From Marinirhabdus sp963799365 (GTDB lineage: Bacteria > Bacteroidota > Bacteroidia > Flavobacteriales > Flavobacteriaceae): a stretch of DNA of 64,000 bases. Below are positions 6,739 to 14,313 of this stretch, piece after piece (position 1 is the first letter of the stretch; the number at the start of each line of letters is the position of its first letter). The DNA lies in the NCBI GenBank assembly GCA_963799365.1, contig CAWCWV010000016.1, forward strand, positions 496,001 to 560,000. The letters are read 5' to 3'. The notes beneath the pieces are model-generated. The model was not told the origin of the DNA and did no database searches. It saw only the letters and a program-made list of their open reading frames with translations. The translations under genes and the position numbers were made by a program.

Positions 6739-8313
6739 ATGAAACATATCTTCTTTATACTGTTCGCTGTTCTTGTTAGCCTAGTACCCTTAGCCCAAAA
6801 CCAAAACATTTCCGAAGGAGTCATTTTTGACGGCGAACCTTATCTTGCCATAAACCCCCAAGACGCTAATCACCTGGTGATTGCCTGGATGGGATTTGTA
6901 AATCCGCAAGAGCGTATTCAAATTAAATATCGGGTGAGTTTTAATGGTGGCGCTTCCTGGAACCAAACAGCTGCATTACCGCACGTAACCGCAGGATATA
7001 CAGCAGCAGATCCTTCTATCGCATTTACAGATGATGGTACGCTTTTTATCACAACAATAGATTTTACTGGTTTAGACAGCAACCCGGTAGCAGGCGGCAT
7101 TTATCTCTACAAGTCTGGTGATGGCGGAATTTCATTCAACCCACCCGTAGAGGTTTTAAATATTGACGTTAACCCGGCTAAATTAGTAATAGACCGTCCC
7201 TGGATCGCAATAGACAATACAACGTCACCAAAATCAATCTACATAACCTCGATGACGGCAGAAGGAGCCACGGCACCTTATCACCCATACGTTTCAATTT
7301 CCAGTGATGGAGGCGTTTCGTTTCAGGTACAGGAATTGGACGCACCTGGATGGCTGGCGGGTAGCGATATTGAACGCCCTATGCCCACACCAAATGTGAG
7401 TAGTGCTGGAAAATTTCACGCAGTATATCCTTCTTTTGTGACGGCTCAGAATCCGTTTCCGCAGTATGTACACGTTTCATCAATAGATGGTGGAGCTACT
7501 TTTCAATACAATCAGGTATTTGAGTCTCTAGATCCTGCGCCAACTACTTCGCTGCCTAAAACGGGCTACTTGTGCAGGGTAGATCCTTCAAATGCCCAAC
7601 ATATAATCTTTGTATATCTCTCTAACAGCACAGGAGATTTGGATGTTACGCTAAGAGAATCTTTTGACGGTGGCGTACTATGGGGCGACTCACAGCGTAT
7701 TAATGACGATCCAGTGTCAAACGATAGCATGCAGGATTTGCTTTGGGCAGATTTTGATACCGATGGGGACTTGGTGATAAGTTGGCGCGATAGGAGGAAT
7801 GCTACCGGTAGTGGCTACGAAACCGCTTCCGAAATCTGGGCTGCGTTTAGACCAAACGGCGCTTCACAATTTCAAGCAAACTTTCAAATCACAGACCAAA
7901 GCGTCGCGTATGAAAATGTGCTCGCACTTTCGGGAAACGATTTTATGAGCATTCAGTTAGAAAATGATAAAATCCATACTGTATGGGGCGATGTTCGAAC
8001 AAATGTGCTCAATATTTGGTATCAAAGACTGCAAACAGATGGAACTAATTTAGGTATAGAAAATATAGCTTCGGAAGAACGCCCAGAGGTAATTGTATTC
8101 CCAAATCCTTCAGTAGCCGCACTTACCCTGAAAGGAACTAACATGACTGGCTATGTTTTGTACGATAGTTCAGGAAAGGCACTTTTAACTAAAAACTACA
8201 ACGACACGTCACATACACTGGAGATTGATATGACCGTATTTCCCGCTGGAGTTTATTTTGTGGAAATAAAATCTCTCAACAATTCCAGTACGAAAAAGAT
8301 TATCAAAAAATAA
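6739..8313 (+). CDS. secreted sialidase-like beta-propeller protein with T9SS sorting domain
   Basis: 524 residues. A signal peptide (IFFILFAVLVSLVPLAQ) is followed by a beta-propeller with at least five Asp-box-type repeats: FNGGASW, SGDGGISF, SSDGGVSF, SIDGGATF and SFDGGVLW. These are the sialidase/BNR signature, but the propeller alone does not prove sialidase activity; the arginine triad was not identified. The last 80 residues are a type A T9SS domain: VIVFPNPSVAALTLKG, YVLYDSSGKALL, then a C-terminal FPAGVYFVEIKSL and a basic end. The protein should be exported by Sec, then by the type IX system, and attached to the surface or released. Stand-alone gene, ending at a strong terminator. 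Confidence 0.85.
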   Translation: MKHIFFILFAVLVSLVPLAQNQNISEGVIFDGEPYLAINPQDANHLVIAWMGFVNPQERIQIKYRVSFNGGASWNQTAALPHVTAGYTAADPSIAFTDDGTLFITTIDFTGLDSNPVAGGIYLYKSGDGGISFNPPVEVLNIDVNPAKLVIDRPWIAIDNTTSPKSIYITSMTAEGATAPYHPYVSISSDGGVSFQVQELDAPGWLAGSDIERPMPTPNVSSAGKFHAVYPSFVTAQNPFPQYVHVSSIDGGATFQYNQVFESLDPAPTTSLPKTGYLCRVDPSNAQHIIFVYLSNSTGDLDVTLRESFDGGVLWGDSQRINDDPVSNDSMQDLLWADFDTDGDLVISWRDRRNATGSGYETASEIWAAFRPNGASQFQANFQITDQSVAYENVLALSGNDFMSIQLENDKIHTVWGDVRTNVLNIWYQRLQTDGTNLGIENIASEERPEVIVFPNPSVAALTLKGTNMTGYVLYDSSGKALLTKNYNDTSHTLEIDMTVFPAGVYFVEIKSLNNSSTKKIIKK

Positions 8314-8321
8314 GCAAAAAG

Positions 8322-8393
8322 AAATTCCAAAAATAAAAACCAAATCCCCATCGATGTTACCATTTAGAATTTGGGTTTTTATTTTTGGAATTT
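8322..8393. terminator. bidirectional terminator between the sialidase-like gene and asnB
   Basis: A near-perfect stem of more than 20 bp pairs 8322-8345 with 8368-8393; the arms carry AAATTCC, five A, T, five A, CC and its complement. A/T runs on both sides suit termination from both directions, between two convergent genes. Confidence 0.75.
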
Positions 8394-8424
8394 ATAAGTA
8401 CCTAAGATTCGTCCTTCGTACTTT

Positions 8425-10113
8425 TCAATACGCCTCATCGTGCACATTCGCAACCGCGCGTCCGCTAGGGTCGTTCATGTTCTTAAAGCTTTCGTCCCAG
8501 TCTAGGGCTACCTGGCTGCTACAGGCTACACTTGGTACACTTGGTACGGTGAGTGCTGCGGCATCGCTTGGGAAATGTTCTTCGAAAATGGTTCGGTAAT
8601 GGAATTCTTCTTTGCTGGTGGGCGTTTGGATAGGAAAGCGGTATTTTGCGTTCTCCATCATATCATCGGTTACTTCCCGGTTTACCACTTCTTTTAAGGT
8701 ATCTATCCAGCTATAGCCTACGCCATCGCTAAATTGTTCTTTCTGTCTCCAGGCAACTTCTTCCGGGAGCATATCCGCAAAGGCTTCTCTTAGCACCCAC
8801 TTTTCCATGGCTTGTTTTTCTTTGGAGCCCCTTTTACCCGCGATGATCATTTTATCTTTTGGGTTAAGGCGCATGGCCACATCCATAAATTCCTTATCCA
8901 TAAAAGGAACACGGCCTTCAATTCCCCATGAGGCTAAGGATTTGTTGGCACGCAGGCAATCGTACATATGGAGTTTGTCCAGTTTACGTACGTTCTCTTC
9001 GTGAAAGTCTTTCGCAGAGGGCGCTTTGTGAAAATAGAGGTAGCCACCAAAGATCTCATCGGCCCCTTCTCCGGAGAGCACCATTTTAATACCCATAGCC
9101 TTAATAGCACGGGCTAGTAAAAACATAGGGGTAGAAGCTCTAATGGTTGTGATGTCATAGGTTTCTACGTGGTAGATCACATCTTTTATGGCATCCAACC
9201 CTTCCTGTATGGTAAAATGTACCTGGTGGTGTACGGTGCCAATATGGTCTGCCACTTTCTGGGCTGCGGCAAGATCTGGAGAGCCTTTCAAGCCAATTGC
9301 AAAGGAGTGGAGTTGTGGGTACCAGGCGCCTTCGGTATCGCCCGATTCTATACGCTTATCGGCATATTTTTTTGCCAGCGCAGAGGTGATGGAAGAATCG
9401 AGTCCTCCAGAAAGCAGCACTCCATAGGGTACATCACTCATTAATTGTCTGTGTACAGCGGCGTCCAGCGCTTTTCTTAGATCTTCTAAGTTGGTTTCGT
9501 TGTCTTTTACATTGTCAAATTCCATCCAGTCGCGCGTCCACCATCGTTTTAATTGTCCGTCACTGCTGTGCAGGTAATGCCCGGGAGGAAAGAGTTCAAT
9601 TTTGGTGCAGTAGCCTTCTAAGGCTTTTAATTCGCTGGCTACATAAAAAGTACCGTCTTTGTCCCAGCCCATATACAATGGAATGATTCCCATATGGTCA
9701 CGGGCAATTAAATATTGGTTGGTTTCCACATCGTATAAGGCAAAACCAAAGATTCCGTTGAGTTCATCCAGAAAGGAAGCGCCTTTTTCTTTATAGAGGG
9801 CCAAAATCACTTCGCAGTCACTTTTGGTCTGAAAGTTATAGCTGCCTTCAAACTGCTTGCGCAATTCCATATGGTTATAAATTTCACCATTGGCTGCCAG
9901 CACCAGTTTTTTATCTTCAGAAAACAAAGGCTGCTTCCCCGAAGTAGGATCTACGATCGCCAAACGCTCGTGCGCCATAATAGCGCGCTGGTTACTATAA
10001 ATCCCGCTCCAGTCCGGCCCACGGTGTCTCAGGCATTTTGCCATGGTTAATAATTGAGGCCGTAAGTCTTCGGCTGGCCTTTTAAGATCGAATGCACATA
10101 CAATTCCACACAT
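8425..10113 (-). CDS. asnB: asparagine synthase B (glutamine-hydrolysing)
   Basis: 562 residues, close to E. coli AsnB. It makes asparagine from aspartate, ATP and glutamine in the cytoplasm. The N-terminal glutaminase domain starts with the nucleophile Cys2 (MCGIVCAFD) and contains RHRGPDWSG and AANGEIYNH. The synthetase domain carries the ATP pyrophosphatase loop LLSGGLDSSI near residue 235 and VLSGEGADEIFGGY. The last 35 or so residues (after PSVPSVACSSQVALDW) are typical of this long form. The start ATG is fixed by the catalytic cysteine. The gene is preceded by an asparagine attenuator (leader peptide 10356-10406, terminator 10297-10331), so its expression should rise when charged Asn-tRNA is scarce. 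Confidence 0.97.
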   Translation of the reverse strand: MCGIVCAFDLKRPAEDLRPQLLTMAKCLRHRGPDWSGIYSNQRAIMAHERLAIVDPTSGKQPLFSEDKKLVLAANGEIYNHMELRKQFEGSYNFQTKSDCEVILALYKEKGASFLDELNGIFGFALYDVETNQYLIARDHMGIIPLYMGWDKDGTFYVASELKALEGYCTKIELFPPGHYLHSSDGQLKRWWTRDWMEFDNVKDNETNLEDLRKALDAAVHRQLMSDVPYGVLLSGGLDSSITSALAKKYADKRIESGDTEGAWYPQLHSFAIGLKGSPDLAAAQKVADHIGTVHHQVHFTIQEGLDAIKDVIYHVETYDITTIRASTPMFLLARAIKAMGIKMVLSGEGADEIFGGYLYFHKAPSAKDFHEENVRKLDKLHMYDCLRANKSLASWGIEGRVPFMDKEFMDVAMRLNPKDKMIIAGKRGSKEKQAMEKWVLREAFADMLPEEVAWRQKEQFSDGVGYSWIDTLKEVVNREVTDDMMENAKYRFPIQTPTSKEEFHYRTIFEEHFPSDAAALTVPSVPSVACSSQVALDWDESFKNMNDPSGRAVANVHDEAY

Positions 10114-10163
10114 GATTTTGGTTTTAGTTAATTGGTTAATTAGTTAATTAGTTTTTTTATATA

Positions 10164-10198
10164 GAAACGCTTCCCTTTAGGGCCGGGGTAAGCGTTTC
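10164..10198. repeat. hairpin with a CCCTTTAGGG-type core
   Basis: GAAACGCTT (10164-10172) and AAGCGTTTC (10190-10198) form a perfect 9-bp stem around CCCTTTAGGGCCGGGG. The inner core is the same GC-rich word seen in the arrays at 27.9-28.2 kb and 63.6-64.0 kb. It lies in the asnB 5' leader. The nearby stretch 10126-10153 is a TTAATTAG-type simple repeat. Confidence 0.5.
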
Positions 10199-10263
10199 GA
10201 CTTGTTTAATGTCATTAATGGCTTCACCATCTCTCCTAATTTCAAACTCATTTTATTTTTGCT

Positions 10264-10283
10264 CCCTCTCCCTCCGGAGAGGG
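10264..10283. repeat. palindromic GC-rich intergenic repeat
   Basis: CCCTCTCC (10264-10271) pairs with GGAGAGGG (10276-10283) around a four-base loop, followed by GCTGGGGTGAGG. It lies between the attenuator terminator and the asnB start. Confidence 0.45.
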
Positions 10284-10296
10284 CTGGGGTGAGGCT

Positions 10297-10331
10297 AAAA
10301 AAAACCGCCAAGCTTCTAAGAAACTTGGCGG
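10297..10331 (-). terminator. attenuator terminator of the asnB leader
   Basis: On the minus strand CCGCCAAG (10331-10324) pairs with CTTGGCGG (10312-10305) across an 11-base loop and is followed by eight T (10304-10297), a textbook intrinsic terminator. It lies 25 bp after the leader-peptide stop and about 180 bp before asnB. A competing antiterminator is available: GAAACTTG at 10353-10346 is perfectly complementary to CAAGTTTC at 10327-10320, which overlaps the 5' arm of the terminator. Confidence 0.85.
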
Positions 10332-10355
10332 TTGGATATAGGGTACAAGTTTCGG

Positions 10356-10406
10356 TTACGTCTTGGCGTTATTATTATTATTATTATTTATAACTGAAGT
10401 AAACAT
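10356..10406 (-). CDS. asparagine leader peptide of the asnB attenuator
   Basis: A 16-codon frame reads M-F-T-S-V-I, then seven Asn in a row (six AAT and one AAC), then A-K-T and TAA. It starts 21-28 bp after a likely promoter and is followed within 3 bp by the antiterminator arm GAAACTTG. When charged Asn-tRNA is scarce the ribosome should stall on the Asn run, leaving that arm free to pair with 10327-10320 and prevent the terminator, so asnB is transcribed. When translation reaches the stop codon the ribosome covers the arm and the terminator forms. The gene is too short for standard gene finders. The mechanism is inference from the layout, but every expected part is present in order. Confidence 0.85.
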   Translation of the reverse strand: MFTSVINNNNNNNAKT

Positions 10407-10432
10407 GACTTGTTTTTTTATATTTCTGTTTT

Positions 10433-10465
10433 CCAAAGATGTAACTAAATATTCGGCTTTCCAAA
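10433..10465 (-). promoter_or_regulatory. probable promoter of the asnB leader transcript
   Basis: On the minus strand TTTGG (10465-10461) and CATCTTTG (10440-10433) are 20 bp apart, close to the Bacteroidota -33 TTG / -7 TAnnTTTG pattern with one mismatch. The promoter lies just after the stop codon of the upstream PepSY-like gene and 26 bp before the leader ATG. Confidence 0.55.
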
Positions 10466-10477
10466 TAAAATATAAAA

Positions 10478-11002
10478 TTAGTATTTAAAGACTAGTAGTT
10501 CTCTGGGTAAATCTTTTTTCGGAATTTTGATCCCATCCACAGTATAATAGGACATTCGCACCCTGGCCTGGTCTCTTAATTTAACGCGATATATTTCTCG
10601 TTTTGGATTGTACAAGGTTATGAAATCTGCGTGTTCTACTTCAAAATCATCAAATTCGGCTCTTGTTTTTAAGATGATATTCGAAGGGATGTTGTTAGGT
10701 TCAAAAAATACAGAATGGTAAAACAACATTCCGTTTGGCAAATAGGTTGCAGCATTGTTTCGGGTACCTCCTGTTTCGCTAAAAGTTGACATATACCTAA
10801 CAGGTTCATCGTCTCCAGCTGTGAGTCCACGGTCTATGGACCATTCTCTAACATAAGCTAAAGGGAAATTTTTTTCCTGGGATTGCCTAACTATTTCTGG
10901 AACTTCTTCAGTAGGTATAAGATTATTTTCGAGAGGGGTTTCTTGCGCGTTGATTGTAAAAACAAAAAGGAGACAAGCAACCCATAAAGTAATTTTTTTC
11001 AT
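10478..11002 (-). CDS. secreted PepSY-like protein, paralogue 1
   Basis: 174 residues with a clear signal peptide (ITLWVACLLFVFTINAQ). The mature part carries VPEIVRQSQEKNFPLAYVREW, the VP-x-x-V ... FP-x-A ... W pattern of the PepSY-like (beta-lactamase-inhibitor-like) domains common in Bacteroidota periplasmic proteins. The C-terminal half has NPKREIYRVKLRD and LPRELLVF, shared with the next gene. Such proteins are thought to bind other proteins in the periplasm; the partner is unknown. It is the downstream copy of a tandem pair. Confidence 0.65.
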   Translation of the reverse strand: MKKITLWVACLLFVFTINAQETPLENNLIPTEEVPEIVRQSQEKNFPLAYVREWSIDRGLTAGDDEPVRYMSTFSETGGTRNNAATYLPNGMLFYHSVFFEPNNIPSNIILKTRAEFDDFEVEHADFITLYNPKREIYRVKLRDQARVRMSYYTVDGIKIPKKDLPRELLVFKY

Positions 11003-11102
11003 AGTAATTTCTTTTGATTCACTTAAAGATAAAAGAATTAGCTACTATGGGACAACACTTTAATAGTATCTTAACGTCAGACTGGGAACTTTCTAGGAGT
11101 TA

Positions 11103-11624
11103 CTAAATAAATGAAAAAATCTCGGCAGGAAGTTTCATCTTGTCAATTATATTACCACTCATATCATAATATACATACTGTAATAGCCCTTCATTATTTA
11201 AGCGTACCCGGTATAGCTGGCGTTTTGGGTTTTCAAGATCTATGAGTTCAGCAGATTTAATGTAGGAACCTCTCAGATTATTCTTTGCATTTTCCTGTAT
11301 AGAACCGGGCAAATCGCCACTGTTTATGTGTAACAAATAGGCTAGTAATTTTCCTTCTTCACTATAATAGGCGTAGTTTCCCAAGCGTCCATCTTTTTTG
11401 AAAGACGCCATAAAGTAAGAAGTGTCGTTTTGGATAGTATCTTGTTTTGTATGAAACTTCCATCCGGTAATAAAACCATCTGAAAATTCAAAACGCTGTG
11501 ATAGGATAACTTCCTCGGGAACTTCAGATTCAGCTATCTCAGTCCTGACAATGGAGTGGTATTGCGCTATTGCTAGTGTTGTAACAAAGAATAAACTAAA
11601 GGTTATGTATTTTTTCGCTTTCAT
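11103..11624 (-). CDS. secreted PepSY-like protein, paralogue 2
   Basis: 173 residues, signal peptide KYITFSLFFVTTLAIAQ. It shares with the neighbour VPEEVILSQRFEFSDGF, a W in the same place, NPKRQLYRVRLNNEG, a YYDMSGN-type turn and LPAEIFSF at the end, in the same order and spacing. The two are clearly a tandem duplication that has diverged strongly. They are separated by 100 bp, so may have separate transcripts. No active site residues are recognisable. Confidence 0.65.
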   Translation of the reverse strand: MKAKKYITFSLFFVTTLAIAQYHSIVRTEIAESEVPEEVILSQRFEFSDGFITGWKFHTKQDTIQNDTSYFMASFKKDGRLGNYAYYSEEGKLLAYLLHINSGDLPGSIQENAKNNLRGSYIKSAELIDLENPKRQLYRVRLNNEGLLQYVYYDMSGNIIDKMKLPAEIFSFI

Positions 11625-11732
11625 AATTATTTTTTATATAAATATACGCGATAATCACACAATAATTTATTTGTAAGTATTTAATTAACAAACAAATAAA
11701 TTTATACTTTACATAAAGAAAATTTATGCTTT

Positions 11733-14147
11733 CTAATACAGCGCAGGAAAATTGGCAGGATCAACCTCTTGCATCATCGCATACACCTTCTCAAAAATAT
11801 CTTCTGTGGAGGGTTTACTAAAATAATCCCCATCTGTTCCATAGGCAGGACGGTGTGCTTTTGCAGACAACGTTTGTGGTTTGCTATCCAGGTATTTATA
11901 ACCATTCTGCTTATCTACGATTTCAGCAAGAATATAAGCTGAAGCGCCACCAGGAACATCTTCGTCTATGACCAATAAACGGTTGGTCTTTTTAACGCTT
12001 TCTACCAGATCCTTATTTTGATCGAGCGGCAGTAAGGATTGTACATCAATAATTTCGGCATCAATTCCTACCTGTTGGAGTTCTTTTGCAGCTTCTTCAA
12101 CGATTCTTAGTGTACTTCCGTAGGAAACTAATGTGATATCCTTCCCTTCTTTCAAGGTTTCTACCACGCCAATGGGTGTTCTAAATTCACCGAGGTTGGT
12201 AGGAAGTTTTTCTTTTAATCGGTACCCATTCAAACATTCTACAATCAATGCAGGTTCATCGCTTTCCAGCAACGTATTGTAAAATCCTGCAGCTTTGGTC
12301 ATATCTCTTGGTACGAGAATATACATCCCGCGCAGTAAATGAATTAAGCCACCCATTTGAGAGCCACTGTGCCAGATTCCTTCCAGACGGTGCCCACGGG
12401 TTCTTACGATCAATGGCGCTTTTTGAGTACCATTGGTTCTATAGCGAACGGTTACCAGGTCGTCACTCATAATTTGGAGACAGTACAAGATATAATCCAG
12501 ATACTGAATTTCGGCAATTGGGCGTAGACCTCGCATGGCCATTCCAATTCCTTGTCCCAAAATAGTAGCTTCTCTAATCCCGGCATCGCTTACCCGAAGC
12601 TCCCCGTACTTTTCCTGCATCCCTTCCAGGCCTTGGTTTACATCACCTATGGCTCCTGCGTCTTCTCCAAAAATAAGGGCTTCAGGATGTTTGCTGAAAA
12701 TAGCATCGAAATTATCACGTAATACAACACGACCATCTACTTCTTCGGCACTATCATCATAGGTAGGTTTTACTTCTGAAATGGTCTTCGCATTTTCTTT
12801 GGCTTCCGAATATAGATGCGCAGAAAATTTTGGCTGAATGGTTTCAAAATAATTAGCAATCCAATCCTGTAGTTGTCTTTTTTCTGAAGTTTCCTCACCA
12901 ACCACATAGCGTAATGCCTTTCGTGTAGCAGAAAGAATGTCTCTACGCAAAGGCTCACTTTCGGCTGACAGATCGTTTGCAATTTTTTTGATGAAAGTTT
13001 TGTTAGCAGAAGTTTCAGCTAGATTTGAAAGTAAGGTGATGGCTTGCTGTTGTTCTTGCTTCTGTGGTTCTAAAAAGGCAGTCCAGGCCGCTTTTTTACC
13101 ATCGCGGACTTGTTTTTTAATATCGTTTTCCAGTTCTGAAAGTTGCTCTTCTGTAGCCATGTTATTAGCAAGCATCCATTGGCGCATTTGAACATTGCAA
13201 TCAAATTCTCGCTCCCATGCCAAGCGGTCTTCACTTTTATAACGCTCGTGTGAACCACTGGTAGAGTGTCCCTGGGGCTGCGTTAATTCTTTTACGTGAA
13301 TTAAAACGGGAACGTGCTCTTCTCTGGCAATTTTACCTGCTCTCTGGTAGGCGTCTATCAACTCAGAATAATTCCAGCCTGTTACTTTTATAATTTCGTA
13401 GCCGTTTTGGTCTTCGGTACGTTGAAATCCTTTTAAAATTTCAGATATATTTTCTTTGGTGGTCTGGTGGCGTGCGTGTACTGAAATACCATACGCATCG
13501 TCCCAAATACTTATTACCATAGGCACTTGCAAAACACCAGCAGCATTAATGGTTTCCCAGAATAAGCCTTCGCTGGTACTAGCGTTACCAATAGTCCCCC
13601 AGGCAACTTCGTTCCCATTTATGGAGAAATTGGTTTTATTCTCGATGCCTTTTACATTTCTGAAAATTTTAGAAGCCTGTGCCAATCCTAACAACCTAGG
13701 CATTTGCCCAGCGGTAGGAGAGATGTCTGCACTGCTATTTTTTTGTGCGGTTAGGTTTTTCCAGGAACCGTCTTCGTTTAAACTATGTGTTGCAAAATGA
13801 CCCCCCATCTGGCGACCTGCGCTCATAGGATCTGCATCTAGTGTAGTGTGACCGTATAAGCCTGCAAAAAACTGTTGGATAGTGAGTTTACCAATTGCCA
13901 TCATAAAGGTTTGGTCACGGTAATAGCCGCTTCGCCAGTCTCCATTTTTAAAGGCTTTGGCCCACGCTAATTGGGGTATTTCTTTTCCATCCCCAAAAAT
14001 TCCAAATTTCGCTTTCCCGGTAAGTACTTCACGACGTCCCAACAAACTACATTCACGGCTGGTTACGGCAATTTTATAGTCGTTTAAAACTTCGGCTTTA
14101 AAATCGTCAAAAGATAACTCGCTGTTGGTCTGTGGGTTTGTTTGCAT
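11733..14147 (-). CDS. 2-oxoacid dehydrogenase E1, fused alpha and beta subunits
   Basis: 804 residues. The N-terminal half (to about residue 400) is an E1-alpha: GRQMGGHFATHSLN, then the thiamine diphosphate site region EVAWGTIGNASTSEGLFWET and IWDDAYGISV. The C-terminal half (from about 470) is an E1-beta: IFGEDAGAIGDVNQGL, RVSDAGIREATILGQGIGMA, RTRGHRLEGIWHSG, and the transketolase C-terminal domain DVPGGASAYILAEIV. Together they decarboxylate a 2-oxoacid and pass the acyl group to the lipoyl E2. Substrate cannot be told: pyruvate or branched-chain 2-oxoacids are both possible, and E2 and E3 are not adjacent. Single-chain fusions of this length are common in Flavobacteria. Confidence 0.9.
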   Translation of the reverse strand: MQTNPQTNSELSFDDFKAEVLNDYKIAVTSRECSLLGRREVLTGKAKFGIFGDGKEIPQLAWAKAFKNGDWRSGYYRDQTFMMAIGKLTIQQFFAGLYGHTTLDADPMSAGRQMGGHFATHSLNEDGSWKNLTAQKNSSADISPTAGQMPRLLGLAQASKIFRNVKGIENKTNFSINGNEVAWGTIGNASTSEGLFWETINAAGVLQVPMVISIWDDAYGISVHARHQTTKENISEILKGFQRTEDQNGYEIIKVTGWNYSELIDAYQRAGKIAREEHVPVLIHVKELTQPQGHSTSGSHERYKSEDRLAWEREFDCNVQMRQWMLANNMATEEQLSELENDIKKQVRDGKKAAWTAFLEPQKQEQQQAITLLSNLAETSANKTFIKKIANDLSAESEPLRRDILSATRKALRYVVGEETSEKRQLQDWIANYFETIQPKFSAHLYSEAKENAKTISEVKPTYDDSAEEVDGRVVLRDNFDAIFSKHPEALIFGEDAGAIGDVNQGLEGMQEKYGELRVSDAGIREATILGQGIGMAMRGLRPIAEIQYLDYILYCLQIMSDDLVTVRYRTNGTQKAPLIVRTRGHRLEGIWHSGSQMGGLIHLLRGMYILVPRDMTKAAGFYNTLLESDEPALIVECLNGYRLKEKLPTNLGEFRTPIGVVETLKEGKDITLVSYGSTLRIVEEAAKELQQVGIDAEIIDVQSLLPLDQNKDLVESVKKTNRLLVIDEDVPGGASAYILAEIVDKQNGYKYLDSKPQTLSAKAHRPAYGTDGDYFSKPSTEDIFEKVYAMMQEVDPANFPALY

Positions 14148-14223
14148 ATCTAAATTTATAAGCTGTAAAAGTACAAAAAAACGAAGGTAATTCAGAAATC
14201 AAAATTTGTAATTCCTTCCTGGA

Positions 14224-14311
14224 ATATAGTAATCCTAATTCGCACCTCTTAATTCGTAAATCGTACCTTGTAATTCGTACCTCGTAAAATCGTAAATCGT
14301 AATTCGTATCT
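14224..14311. repeat. degenerate AATTCGTA / AATCGTA word array
   Basis: Words such as AATTCGTA, AAATCGTA and CCTCGTA are repeated about nine times in the gap between two minus-strand genes. No gene or hairpin terminator is visible here. Confidence 0.6.
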
Positions 14312-14313
14312 TA

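Noticed and set aside
6739..8313. True sialidase
   Set aside because: Asp-box blades are present but the catalytic arginine triad and FRIP motif were not seen, so only sialidase-like is claimed.
10202..10393. 63-codon open frame on the plus strand ahead of asnB, ending in a run of Tyr
   Set aside because: The Tyr run is the reverse complement of the Asn codons of the leader peptide on the minus strand, which has a full attenuator around it; the plus-strand frame does not.
12535..12762. Plus-strand frames inside the E1 gene (also 12248-12472, 12937-13191, 13456-13800)
   Set aside because: They lie opposite conserved E1 codons and show no independent family features.
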